From JOPF136 sp963773835 (GTDB lineage: Bacteria; Acidobacteriota; Terriglobia; Acidiferrales; UBA7541): DNA of 64,000 bases. Below, piece after piece: positions 36,366-45,237 of the stretch (the stretch's first letter is position 1; each line of letters starts with the position of its first letter). The stretch lies in NCBI GenBank assembly GCA_963773835.1, contig CAVZCQ010000002.1:1-64000 (forward strand), in the 5' to 3' direction. The notes under the pieces were generated by a model. The model saw nothing but the letters and a program-made list of their open reading frames with translations, was not told where the DNA came from and made no database searches. The position numbers and the translations under genes were made by a program.

Positions 36366-37537
36366 ATCGAAGCCCTCTCCCCGCGTTCACTGCCGCGGCG
36401 CTCCTGCTCGCGGGCACGGCAAATCCCGCGCGCGCCTACGTTGTCAACTGGCAGATAGCCGATACCAGCGACCCGCGAAACGCCGGCGTCTCCGCGTGTC
36501 CCCAGCCTACGCACATGGATCTAAGCGAGCCCGGGGGCCTGGATCGCCGCTGGAACTCCACTCTCGGCCCGAACATCATCACCACGCCGGGATATCCAGG
36601 CGGCGCGCAGGCCGAACTCCAGGCCGTCATCCTCGAATCGTTTGCCGCCTGGGCCGGAGTTGCGGGCAGCGCACTCACGCCATCCTCGTATGCTCCGCTC
36701 GCCTCCACCGGCGGCGGCAACAGTTGCAACTCCGCTGACGGACTCAACACCATCTGCTTCGCACAGGACGACAGCTTCGCTCCCGGCGTCCTGGCCTATA
36801 CGCGCGTGGTGGCCGCAGACGTCGTGGGCCAGACCCTGGGCCCGAAAACCGCTGTCTTTGTCGGCGAGATTCTGGACGCGGACGTGGAGCTGAATCCGGC
36901 GATTTCCTTCGCTACTCCGGGGGCCCTGGCCGCCAATCCCACGGCCTACGACCTGGAAAGCATTCTGATTCACGAGCTGGGCCACACGCTGGGATTCGCG
37001 GAATCACCGGTGGCGGGAGCCGCCATGTTCCCCTTTGCTCCTGCGCCGGGAACATTCCTCGGTACGCGGCCCACGCAGGCCGCTCCGGACGCCCCGCTGG
37101 CCGACGACGACCGCGCCGGCCTGCGCGTGCTCTATCCCGGCGCCGCGCCTTACGGCACGATCCGCGGCCGGATACTCCCCGCAAATCCGCTTTCGCTCGC
37201 GGCCCTTCCCTCCACCGCCGCCGGAATGGCGGTAACCGGTTACTACGGGGCGCACGTGCTGGCAGTGGATGCGGCCACCGGAGCGCTGGTGGCCGGCACT
37301 CTGGGCGGCTGGTCCTGCGATCCGGTGCAGCAACGAACCAATTTCGACGGAAGCTACCAGATCGGCGGCCTGCCTCTGGGACGGAGCTATGAAGTGTACG
37401 CCGAACCGCTCACCGGACCGGTAGCTCCGGCAATGCTCGCCGGGCCCCTGATCACCGAGCCCTGCCGCGCAGGAAGCACCAACGCGTGCACGCCGCCGGC
37501 GGCCAACACCCTCTTTTCCGCCCGCGTGCGTCCCTGA
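36362..37537 (+). CDS. Secreted matrixin-like zinc metalloprotease
   Basis: 391 residues from GTG 36362, which overlaps the upstream stop as GTGA. Signal peptide 1-25 (cleavage near ARA-Y). The protease domain is at about 60-245, with the zinc helix H204-E205-L-G-H208-T-L-G211 and a Met-turn candidate M222. The third ligand of HExxHxxGxxH is replaced by E214 (GFAES), which is unusual. The C-terminal part (about 250-390) holds a carboxypeptidase-regulatory-like or Ig segment (GSYQIGGLPLGRSYEVYAEPL). It is probably secreted and may process the Ig-repeat lipoprotein encoded in the same operon (inference). Confidence 0.75.
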   Translation: MNRSPLPAFTAAALLLAGTANPARAYVVNWQIADTSDPRNAGVSACPQPTHMDLSEPGGLDRRWNSTLGPNIITTPGYPGGAQAELQAVILESFAAWAGVAGSALTPSSYAPLASTGGGNSCNSADGLNTICFAQDDSFAPGVLAYTRVVAADVVGQTLGPKTAVFVGEILDADVELNPAISFATPGALAANPTAYDLESILIHELGHTLGFAESPVAGAAMFPFAPAPGTFLGTRPTQAAPDAPLADDDRAGLRVLYPGAAPYGTIRGRILPANPLSLAALPSTAAGMAVTGYYGAHVLAVDAATGALVAGTLGGWSCDPVQQRTNFDGSYQIGGLPLGRSYEVYAEPLTGPVAPAMLAGPLITEPCRAGSTNACTPPAANTLFSARVRP

Positions 37538-37584
37538 GAGAAGCACGGCTCCGCCAGGCGTTCCTCCGCGCGGTCCGGAAAGTA

Positions 37585-37614
37585 AAACGGCTCCCGGACT
37601 GCCGGGAGCCGTTT
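37585..37614. terminator. Strong bidirectional rho-independent terminator
   Basis: A perfect 13-bp stem (AAACGGCTCCCGG / CCGGGAGCCGTTT) with an ACTG loop, an A-run on the left and AGGTTTTCT on the right. It lies between the convergent metalloprotease gene (ends 37537) and the pilin operon (ends 37690), so it can serve both strands. Confidence 0.9.
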
Positions 37615-37689
37615 AGGTTTTCTCTTCCGCTTCGGCCGGGGCTGCGGTCCCCGGCACGATGGAAAGGCTCTGCCGCTCGTTCCGCTTCC

Positions 37690-40600
37690 TCAGTACAACT
37701 GGTTCGGCAGGATGAGCTGCGTAAAGCCCAGCGTATTGATGTCGCGGAACGTCGGCGTCCGCGGCGGTAGCAGCGAAGGCGTCAGGAAGCTGCTGTCGAA
37801 GGCGTAGCCGCGGTTCGGGGGGTTATACACAGCATTGCAGCACTTATACGTGCCCGTCGCCTGCGTGTTGAAGAAGAAGCTCACGATGGACCCCTGGTAG
37901 GCCAGTGTCCCGTTCCAGTATTCGATATACCGCAGGAAGTTGTGCACGCCGCCGTCCGTCCCGAAGTCCTTCGGCGGGCTGCCCGCAACCGCTGACAGCG
38001 GGAAGCTGAGACCCTTGCCGGCAAGAACAGCCACGCGGTAATAGGTGGTGTTACCGTTACGCGCGGAGGAGCTTACCCCGCCGTCATAAGGATTCGTGTA
38101 GGAATTGATGTCGTTCCAGTTCGTGGATAGCAGAGTTAGTGAATCTGTAAGTATCGCTGACGGAGCTTCTGTGCCGGTGTAAGTGCACACGGTGGGACTC
38201 CCGCTGCACACCCCGCCCGTGGCATTGTAATTCCCTTCCACGTACACCGGATTTTCGGCCGCAATGGTGAGCCCGCATGGCTGGCCCGAGGGGCACGTCC
38301 CCAGCGAGAAGGCGGCCGCATCGGTCAGCTTCAGCGCCCGGCGGAAAAAGAGCGCCGGATTGTCCCTGGCCTCTGGATCGGATACTGCCTGGTACGGTTT
38401 ATAGGGGTTGGTGGCGACTGTATTGTACAGCATGGACGACGGGGTCGCGCCTGGTACCGGGCAGATCAGCGCTGGTGCAATCGGCGTTCCCGGCGTGCAG
38501 TTCTCGGTCGTCCCACCGGGCCCCGTGCCGGCTGGGGGAGTGTTCGGCATCTGATACGGTGCAGTATTGTTTGCTGCAGGGAGTGGATACACTTCGAAAA
38601 CGGGGATTCCCCCGTAGAGGTCGAGCGGCATGGTCACCGGAGGTGTCTGCCCAGGTTTTGTGGCATTGGCGCCGTTCAGGTCTTCTCCGGTGTCCAGCGA
38701 TCCGTTAGGCGCGCCGCTCCCACTCGCCGGGTTCACGAAGTCTTCGTATCCCAAATTGCCGAGTTTGCGCGAGCCGGAGGCCGATGCGTTGCTCGGGCAG
38801 TTCGCCACTGGGGTGCACGGCTGGTTGTTCCGGCGATCCGAGAAATAGACCAGGTATCCCGACACACTCGCCGGGGGCGCGCCCTTGCTGCCGATTGCCC
38901 CCGTGAACCACCGCCCCAGGTTGGTCATATCCAGTTCCACGTACCGCATCACGCCGGAAAGCGGAACCATGGTGTTGTTCATTCCAGTCGGCGCGGTGCC
39001 GGCTGCGCTGGTGTCCCGCAGCAAGCCCTCGCGCGGATCAAAAAGCGAGTTCGGGATGAAATCGCTCGCCGTAGTCGTAATCTTGGCGTTGTTCCCCACC
39101 GAACCCGGGCCGTTGCTGCCGGCAGCCGGGTTGGTATATCCGCATGCCCCGTAGGTGACGTTGCTCGGGTTATCCACCACGCGCTGGAAGCGCAGCACGG
39201 CGTTGGGATACGGCTCGTGGCAGGTGCCTAGCGTTCCGTCTCCGTTGCCGGGGGCCGAGGTCGCGTTGCCCGGATTCGCAGTGCCGTTCGCGGTAAGCCA
39301 GGTCCCATTGGAGATGTTCCGTCCGGTGGTGCCGAGCGACAGGATGTCCTTGGTTACGTCCGTCCAGTTCTTACCGGACGTGCCGTCCTGGTACTCAATT
39401 TTTATGTATCCCCACAAGCGGGGCTGGCCTTGTGTAAACCAATCGGCTGTCTTGTTGGCACTCGAGGGATTGCCCGCCGACGCTGCCCACGGCGGCAACG
39501 TGGTGGGCGCGCCGGTCTCCCCAGCGACCGGCAAGCTGGGCGCAGCTGTGCCGTTCGCTTTTACAACACCCGCGTAATAAGTCGCATCCGCCAGGCTGCT
39601 GCACGTAGGTGAACCCGGCTTGCAGAACAACGGAACCGGTTGCGTATTCGAGTTCGAACCCGTCAAGGGCAGTATGTTGCAGTTCGCCCCGCTGGTCGCC
39701 GGCAGGTTCACGATCTCGTTTGGCGTGTCCGCAATCAGGATGCGAAGCATCGCATAGTTGGTCGCAGTGGGATACGTGTAATAGCGCTGCACGTAAACGC
39801 ACGGATTGTTCGTGTCTTCCCCTGCCGGAGGGAGCTTGATCAGGTCTATCCCGCTGGCCCCCGCGCTCACCAGGGGAAGCTGGAGGTTTTTTGCCCCGGT
39901 TCCCCGCGGGCAGCCGAACGCCCCGTCGCGAAGATTGCTGTTGTAATTGCTGATGGAAATGGTGGTCCAACCGGCGTTGGCGGTGACACCCGTGTTGATC
40001 GGCTGTCCGTTGGCTTTGTTGCACCCGCCCGAGGGGCCTCCGTTGATGCTGCCCTCTGTGAAAGCCAGGTTCCGGTAGCTTCCCGTCCCAGGCGCAGTGG
40101 TGACACTCACGGTTCCCGGGTAGTCGCCTTGGTACGTTGCGCTGCTCAGCCCGTTCGAGAGCCGGTCGCGGATCACATCGCCGTACGCAGAAGTCTGCCC
40201 GCTGAGCGTCGTAACGTTGCCGCCCGTCCCATTGGCCAGATACAAGTCCCCGTTCGTGGCCACCACGCCGCCGAAACTGAAGTTGGGGCCGGGGAAAAAG
40301 CTCAGGTCGGTCTGCGAGAAGATGCCGAATTGGAAAACGGGAATCGCCACGGTTTGCAGTGTTCGGAACAGGCGCACCTCGGACCCGTATTGGTTGATTG
40401 TCCCCGCCCCCGCGTTCCCGGTGGTCAGCGAGTAGTTCTTCGATTGCGCGTTGATGATGATCGTGTAATCCGTGATCAGGCCCTGGAATCCCTGGTATTG
40501 TCCCTGCGTGATCGGCCCGGAATTGGCCAGGGGATTCCCAAAATTGTTAGGGTCAGGCTGGAAATTAATCTCGTATCCGTTGAACGAGGGGCTGTTGTTC

Positions 40601-40899
40601 GGATCGTAAAAATTGATCCCGGGAATTGCGGGCGGAGTTAGCATGAGCGCGTTGATTTGCGCCGCGGTCGGACTATAGGTCTGCTGGAACAGGTTGCCCA
40701 GGCCCGCGTTGAGCTGCTCCATCGCCCCATAGGCGCCGTAGAAGGCCTGGGTATGATCCAGGTCTACGCCGCTCGACCGCTGCTCGCTGGTCACCAGAAG
40801 GGCGAATCCCAGCGACAGCGAGAGCATCAGCAGCAGCATCAGCATCGCCGTAATCAGGGCAATGCCTCGTTCGGTGCGTGTGGAACCGCAGGGAAGCAT
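37690..40899 (-). CDS. Very large PilX-like minor pilin / pilus-associated protein
   Basis: 1069 residues from ATG 40899, preceded by GAGGAG at 8-nt spacing; ATG 40923 (24 nt upstream) also has an AAAGGA site. The N-terminus is PilX_N-like: a short basic leader with RGIALITAMLMLLLMLSLSLGFALLVTSEQR, then a helix. The remaining about 1000 residues are Asn/Gly/Pro/Thr-rich and beta-predicted, with no domain that I recognise. Usual PilX proteins have about 150-250 residues, so the bulk is an added passenger, probably displayed at the pilus tip. Last gene of the FimT-PilV-PilW-PilX operon, 38 nt after pilW, and followed by a strong terminator. Confidence 0.75.
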   Translation of the reverse strand: MLPCGSTRTERGIALITAMLMLLLMLSLSLGFALLVTSEQRSSGVDLDHTQAFYGAYGAMEQLNAGLGNLFQQTYSPTAAQINALMLTPPAIPGINFYDPNNSPSFNGYEINFQPDPNNFGNPLANSGPITQGQYQGFQGLITDYTIIINAQSKNYSLTTGNAGAGTINQYGSEVRLFRTLQTVAIPVFQFGIFSQTDLSFFPGPNFSFGGVVATNGDLYLANGTGGNVTTLSGQTSAYGDVIRDRLSNGLSSATYQGDYPGTVSVTTAPGTGSYRNLAFTEGSINGGPSGGCNKANGQPINTGVTANAGWTTISISNYNSNLRDGAFGCPRGTGAKNLQLPLVSAGASGIDLIKLPPAGEDTNNPCVYVQRYYTYPTATNYAMLRILIADTPNEIVNLPATSGANCNILPLTGSNSNTQPVPLFCKPGSPTCSSLADATYYAGVVKANGTAAPSLPVAGETGAPTTLPPWAASAGNPSSANKTADWFTQGQPRLWGYIKIEYQDGTSGKNWTDVTKDILSLGTTGRNISNGTWLTANGTANPGNATSAPGNGDGTLGTCHEPYPNAVLRFQRVVDNPSNVTYGACGYTNPAAGSNGPGSVGNNAKITTTASDFIPNSLFDPREGLLRDTSAAGTAPTGMNNTMVPLSGVMRYVELDMTNLGRWFTGAIGSKGAPPASVSGYLVYFSDRRNNQPCTPVANCPSNASASGSRKLGNLGYEDFVNPASGSGAPNGSLDTGEDLNGANATKPGQTPPVTMPLDLYGGIPVFEVYPLPAANNTAPYQMPNTPPAGTGPGGTTENCTPGTPIAPALICPVPGATPSSMLYNTVATNPYKPYQAVSDPEARDNPALFFRRALKLTDAAAFSLGTCPSGQPCGLTIAAENPVYVEGNYNATGGVCSGSPTVCTYTGTEAPSAILTDSLTLLSTNWNDINSYTNPYDGGVSSSARNGNTTYYRVAVLAGKGLSFPLSAVAGSPPKDFGTDGGVHNFLRYIEYWNGTLAYQGSIVSFFFNTQATGTYKCCNAVYNPPNRGYAFDSSFLTPSLLPPRTPTFRDINTLGFTQLILPNQLY

Positions 40900-40937
40900 G
40901 GTGGTATCTCCTCGTTCGTTCATAAATCCGTTTTCCT

Positions 40938-42242
40938 TTAATCGTAGCGGTTGACGAAGGCCAGGCTGCGTAGATCCACCTGAGTGGCCACGTTGTTGCG
41001 CAGGTATTGCCCGGTCTGCGAGAGAGGCGCATCGGATCGGCCGGCCATGTACAGGTTCACTTTCCGGATCTGGTTGTCCGTGATCGAGCACGCGCAAAAC
41101 GCCGCTGCGGCTGCGCTCGACACCTGGTTGTTGACCGGAGGCGCCGTACCGTTCACGTAGTCGTAAGAGAGTTCGAGACCCTCAATCACTTCAGCTACGG
41201 GCACCGGGCATCCGTTCACCGGCGGCGCCACTCCCCCGCATTGCGCCGCCGTAGCCAGATCGACTTGACGCATCAGGCGCGGTACCACCTGGCCGTTGAT
41301 CGCTTGCGTGATGTCCAGCCAGTAGCTCACCATCAGCACTCGCTGCGCTGTCGCCACGCACCCCGCCGGCAGCGGCGAAACATAAGGCTGGGCCGGCGGC
41401 GCGTTCGGTTGCGGGCATCCGGCGGCTTTCTTCAGGTCTGCGATGGTCCCGGTGATTCCCGCCACACTCTGCTGGTTCCAGCCATACACATCGCCGGAAA
41501 CAAAATTGACGGTCGAGGTCCCGGTCAACGAGGTCACCACGACGTATCGGGACGCGGGCCCCCCCGACGTGCTCGACGTTCCCGAGACCAGGAAAATGTC
41601 TCCAATGTTGACCGTGTTCGCTCCCCCCGTAATCGCCGTCGCATTCGAAAACGTCATGCTGTTGTTGCTCACCGAAATCAGATAATTTGGAGACAGAATC
41701 GGTCCCGTGACCAGGTAGTTGGTAATCAGAGTGTTGTCCACGTACATCATCGTAATCATGTCGCTGTTCGGTCCCGGCGAAGGAACCCAACTCAAATTCG
41801 GACTGCCCAGGTTGCCTCCCGTCGGTCCCGGCGGCACGTCCGGGACAATCGGTCCTATGGCGTTGCCGGGAATCACCGCGGGCAAGTTCGGATTGGTCCC
41901 AGCAAACGTGCATCCGTACTGGAAGGTGTTCGTGCCTACGGGCACCGGGCGATTCACCGCCTTACAGCCCGCGCCCGCGGGTAGCGGTACCCCTCCGGTC
42001 GGAATTCCCTGCCCGGCCTGTAGCAGGTCGCGCGTCATCAGGTTCATCGCGCTCCGCAGGTTTCCGTTCATGTTGCTCAATTGCTGGCTCGACTCGTTGG
42101 TGCGCAGCGCGTATTGAAACAATCCGAGCGTGGCGGCCACCACGATCAAAGTCACCGCCATGGCCACGATCAGCTCGATCAGCGAAAACCCTGTCGCGCG
42201 TTTTCTTTTCGATTCCATTCCGCCGCTCCGCTCCGCCCTCAT
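40938..42242 (-). CDS. pilW: PilW-family minor pilin
   Basis: 434 residues with a prepilin peptidase site TG|FSLIELIVAMAVTLIVVAATLGLFQ near residue 18-20 and a hydrophobic N-terminal helix. The following NLRSAMNLMTRDLLQAGQG segment is typical of PilW. The C-terminal part is a large beta domain (about 100-400) ending in LRSLAFVNRYD. ATG 42242 overlaps the pilV stop (ATGA); ATG 42218 with a GGAGCGG site is an alternative. Minor pilins prime type IV pilus or type II secretion pseudopilus assembly at the inner membrane. Confidence 0.8.
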   Translation of the reverse strand: MRAERSGGMESKRKRATGFSLIELIVAMAVTLIVVAATLGLFQYALRTNESSQQLSNMNGNLRSAMNLMTRDLLQAGQGIPTGGVPLPAGAGCKAVNRPVPVGTNTFQYGCTFAGTNPNLPAVIPGNAIGPIVPDVPPGPTGGNLGSPNLSWVPSPGPNSDMITMMYVDNTLITNYLVTGPILSPNYLISVSNNSMTFSNATAITGGANTVNIGDIFLVSGTSSTSGGPASRYVVVTSLTGTSTVNFVSGDVYGWNQQSVAGITGTIADLKKAAGCPQPNAPPAQPYVSPLPAGCVATAQRVLMVSYWLDITQAINGQVVPRLMRQVDLATAAQCGGVAPPVNGCPVPVAEVIEGLELSYDYVNGTAPPVNNQVSSAAAAAFCACSITDNQIRKVNLYMAGRSDAPLSQTGQYLRNNVATQVDLRSLAFVNRYD

Positions 42243-42799
42243 ACGAAAGCCGAAATGTAAGTCTGGATCTGGTAGATCACCGTTCCGGTGGCTGCGTACG
42301 TGACCGTGACCGTCAGCGTGCGCAGATTCAGGTTCCCGGGAATACTCCGGATCTTTATCTCCCGCTGGAACTTGGTCAGTGGAATCTGAACGTCGTCCGC
42401 GGTTCCATACACGCCGTCCGGCCCTGGCAGAACGATGTATTCCAGGGGGCCGTCATCTGCCGTATTCACCAGGCCATCGGGGCCCGGGTCTTTGATCGGC
42501 TGGGGGCCATCCAGAAAGATACCGCCATCGGTGCCCGAAGAGCCTTGCACGTTCAGGATTTGAGTCCAGGTCAAGTTCTGGTCGTCGCGGCCGGCGAATA
42601 CGCTCTCCACCGCTTCCTCAGCCTTCTCTTTGGCCAGGAATGAGTCCTGCGAGCCTCCCATCAGGCCCAATCCCCTGACGAACACCGCGGCAACCGCCGT
42701 CACCCCGATGGTCAACACCAGAATGGCTACGGCCACTTCGATCAGCGTCACTCCCGCTTGCGGCCGCCTGCTCTTCGCTCGGCATGTTTCCATGTTCAT
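42239..42799 (-). CDS. pilV: PilV/GspI-like minor pilin
   Basis: 186 residues. Prepilin cleavage motif QAG|VTLIEVAVAILVLTIGVTAVAAVF near residues 15-17, with Glu at +5. Short beta-rich C-terminal domain (residues 65-186) with two GPDG.(V/Y)GTADD-like acidic loops (GPDGLVNTADD, GPDGVYGTADD) that resemble each other and could bind calcium. ATG 42799 or 42793; the AAAGGG site suits the latter better. Its stop overlaps pilW (ATGA). Confidence 0.8.
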   Translation of the reverse strand: MNMETCRAKSRRPQAGVTLIEVAVAILVLTIGVTAVAAVFVRGLGLMGGSQDSFLAKEKAEEAVESVFAGRDDQNLTWTQILNVQGSSGTDGGIFLDGPQPIKDPGPDGLVNTADDGPLEYIVLPGPDGVYGTADDVQIPLTKFQREIKIRSIPGNLNLRTLTVTVTYAATGTVIYQIQTYISAFV

Positions 42800-42805
42800 T
42801 TCCCT

Positions 42806-43412
42806 TTACTCCAATACCCATTTTCCGCCCGTCCATTTGTACGCCCGGATGCGCCCGGTCGTGCCCAGGATCGTGAACGCGCGCTGCGTGCTCTTGTAGG
42901 TGGGATCGTTGGCTGTCTTCCCCGGTACCGCGATAAAAATCGTGGCCTTCAGCGGATTCCCCGCCGCGTCCACAAAAGTGCCGTCGCTGAGCCACTGCTG
43001 GATGGCCGTGCCGCCGAAACACAGCCCGTTCGAACAGGTCCCGTATCCGTCCGGAAGTGTCCGGAATCCCGTTATACAGCATGAACTGCGCGGGAGCCGG
43101 CAGAGTTACCGTCGGAAGGTTCGTTTGTGTGGTGCACGCGGCGTTCTCGCACCTTCGCAACTGGAGCTGATTCGGCGCCGTGCCCACCAGGGCATAGCTC
43201 CGTCGTTGCGCAATCGCTGAATCGCGTCCCTGGCGGAAGACCGCCGACGCCGCGTTCACTCCCGCCGTCGCTTCTTGTGCGGGCAGTGTCCCGTTAATGC
43301 TGATGATGGCCATCGCGGACAGGATGAACATGACCGCGATTACCGTCAGCATTTCGAGCAGTGAGAATCCCCGCTCGGCCTCTCCTCGGTTCGGTTTGCC
43401 AGTGCAATTCAT
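42806..43412 (-). pseudogene. fimT: FimT/GspH-like minor pilin, frame-broken
   Basis: The N-terminal half reads RGFSLLEMLTVIAVMFILSAMAIISI (prepilin signature, Glu at +5) from ATG 43412, which has GAGGAG at 7 nt. The frame is good to about 43080 (QFMLYNGIPD). After that the annotated frame becomes Arg/His-rich nonsense. Reading one base over from about 43078 gives FRTLPDGYGTCSNG.. AIQQWLSDGTFVDAAGNPLKATIF and RIRAYKWTGGKWVLE ending at TAA 42806, a normal GspH/FimT C-terminus. The real gene is thus about 200 codons with one indel, either a mutation or a sequencing error. First gene of the pilin operon. Confidence 0.75.
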
Positions 43413-43878
43413 TGACGTGCTCCTCGCCAGAGTCAAATCGCCGAGGTCTTTGCAATTCATGCCCTGGAATCAGCACTTCGACCGCCGTAGGCCGGTCCAA
43501 TGTAAGTGATTCATAGAACAGCACATGTGGCCTGCTGGCGACCCGTCTCCTCGACGCCGACCCTCAACTGTGGGTAGAAATGTAACAGAAAATGCCCTCC
43601 CGGATGGTCCTTTGCGCGCTCACGCTGCGGAAGAGTACAGCCCTGATACTCTGCTCACTAGCAGCCATCTCATTAATGTCGGTGGAAGGGCGGGTCCCCA
43701 TGCTTCGGGATCAACCCCGCCGCCGCTTCTGCTCCAAATACGGGGCTTTAGCCCCTGAAGCCAATCGGTTCTCTCGCCGTTCAGGGTTTATCAGACGGCT
43801 TGTAGAGCGAACCAGGGAGCTTGCAGCTCTTGGAGAGTGAACCCCCGAACGCTTCTCGGGCCTCGCGTCCGAGGCCAT
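43413..43878. other. Intergenic region with a degenerate palindromic repeat copy
   Basis: 466 nt between the pilin operon (minus) and the end of the ACP-KASIII gene (minus). It contains a diverged copy of the GGAAGGGCGGG / CCCCTGAAGCCAAT repeat (43684-43767) and the stretch AGAAATGTAACA near 43576, which also occurs upstream of the STAS gene. The pilin promoter must lie here but was not pinned down. No gene is supported. Confidence 0.5.
43684..43767 (+). repeat. Dispersed double-palindrome repeat, diverged copy
   Basis: Starts GGAAGGGCGGG, has CAACCCCGCCG in the middle and ends GGGGCTTTAGCCCCTGAAG followed by CCAAT. The layout and end sequences match the two copies at 59113-59188 and 59209-59284, with a changed inner stem (GGGGCTTTAGCCCC instead of GGGGTTTTAACCCC), a paired change. 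Confidence 0.65.
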
Positions 43879-45237
43879 TCAGCGCTCGCGCTTCCTAGGC
43901 TCCAGTCGATTTCCGCCGGCGCTCCCGCAGCGAAGCACACATCCTCCCAAAACCAATCCCGGCCCGAGCGCCGCGATGAAGATCGGCCCGGGACGGTGCT
44001 GGTTTCTCGGCGAGTGCTGCTCGAGCGCCAAGCTCAACGCAACCCCCGCCGTGGACGATCCCAGGTTGCCGAAACTCCGGCACACCACCGGAAATCGATC
44101 CAGCGGAATTCCGCTCTGCCGGGCAAGCATTTCGAGCAGCCGTGGATTCGGCTGATGTGTTGCAAAACTGCTGGCGCTCTCCAGCCGGCAGCCCGACCGC
44201 GACTCGAGCTGATGCAGCAGCGCATCGAGCTGGCGCACGGCCGCGCGGCCCAGAGCATCGCCTTGAAATTCGAGCTGTACCCCGCCCTGCCCATCCGGGG
44301 ATAGGGAGATGAGCTTTGAAGACGCTGCCGAGCACCCCAGAAGGAACTCTCCCGGTGAGAAGTGCGCTCCGTTGCTGCCGGGAGCCACTCGCTCGAGGAA
44401 AAACGCGCTGGCCCCGTCGCCAAACAGCCCCGCGAATCGTCCATCCACCTGGCCGGGTCGCAGTGTGTGACCGTGCACGTCCGCCGTCACAATGAGCGCC
44501 GTGGCCGCGCCTGAAGACCGCAAGACCGACGACGCCACGAACAGCGCGTTCACCAGTCCCGCGCACGCCCCGCCCACATCCAGAATCCCGCAATCTTCCC
44601 GGAGCCCAAGCCGCCGGTGGAGCGCGTACCCCAGCGAAGGCAGCCCTTGAAACGTTTCGGAGGTGACCACCAGGCAGCCCACTCGCGTGGGGCCGGTGCC
44701 CGCCCGCTGCAATGCGCTTTCCGCTGCCCGGCCCGCCAGGTCCAGCTCGTTCTCGTTGCGCTTCGCGCGCGCCACGGATTCAATCCCCGCGCGTCGAAGA
44801 ATCGTATCTGCGGGCAGCCCATGCGCCTTCTCCACTTCCGCCGCAGGCACTCGCTCCCCGCCTACCGTGTGTCCCCAGCCCACGAAGCTCACCAGCGCTT
44901 CGGCTGCGGGGGACGCGGTTCGAGGCAAGGACTCCCTCTCCTTCCGCCGCTTCGACTCGGCAGCTTCCAGACACTGCACGGTTGCTTTCGTGCTCCGGGG
45001 AGGGCCGCCAGGCAGCCCGTCGAAAAGATTCTTGAAGCCGGAGACATTCTCGATGCACACGAGCACTTCCGAGTGGGCCATGGAATCGAGCACGCCACTG
45101 GCGATCCAGTCGGCCTCTTCCGCTGGCAGGGGCGAACCTGCAGTGAGCATGGTGCGAAGGCACCGCTCGACCGCGCCGCGCGCGTCGAACGCTTGGCGCC
45201 TTCGCGCCGTATTCGAGATTGACCGCTTGCGGCTCAT
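43879..45237 (-). CDS. Fusion of an acyl-carrier-protein-like domain and a ketoacyl-ACP synthase III (FabH-like) domain
   Basis: 452 residues from ATG 45237, chosen because it overlaps the dual-OB gene stop as ATGA. Residues about 22-95 resemble an acyl carrier protein: GVLDSMAHSEVLVCIEN matches the DSx phosphopantetheine site (S52) and following helix, and ATVQCLEAAE resembles the last helix. Residues 112-445 are a thiolase-fold KASIII with the complete triad C225 (GGACAGLVN), H361 (ATHQPN) and N391 (GNLGSSTAGVA). KASIII enzymes condense an acyl-CoA with an acyl-ACP or transfer acyl groups. Last gene of the DUF488/DUF488/dual-OB operon. The product is unknown; it might alternatively be a beta-lactone or ester-forming homologue. 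Confidence 0.75.
   Translation of the reverse strand: MSRKRSISNTARRRQAFDARGAVERCLRTMLTAGSPLPAEEADWIASGVLDSMAHSEVLVCIENVSGFKNLFDGLPGGPPRSTKATVQCLEAAESKRRKERESLPRTASPAAEALVSFVGWGHTVGGERVPAAEVEKAHGLPADTILRRAGIESVARAKRNENELDLAGRAAESALQRAGTGPTRVGCLVVTSETFQGLPSLGYALHRRLGLREDCGILDVGGACAGLVNALFVASSVLRSSGAATALIVTADVHGHTLRPGQVDGRFAGLFGDGASAFFLERVAPGSNGAHFSPGEFLLGCSAASSKLISLSPDGQGGVQLEFQGDALGRAAVRQLDALLHQLESRSGCRLESASSFATHQPNPRLLEMLARQSGIPLDRFPVVCRSFGNLGSSTAGVALSLALEQHSPRNQHRPGPIFIAALGPGLVLGGCVLRCGSAGGNRLEPRKRER

Noticed and set aside
43524..43840. Short open frames in the space before the pilin operon
   Set aside because: They run through the palindromic repeat and show no family or ribosome site.
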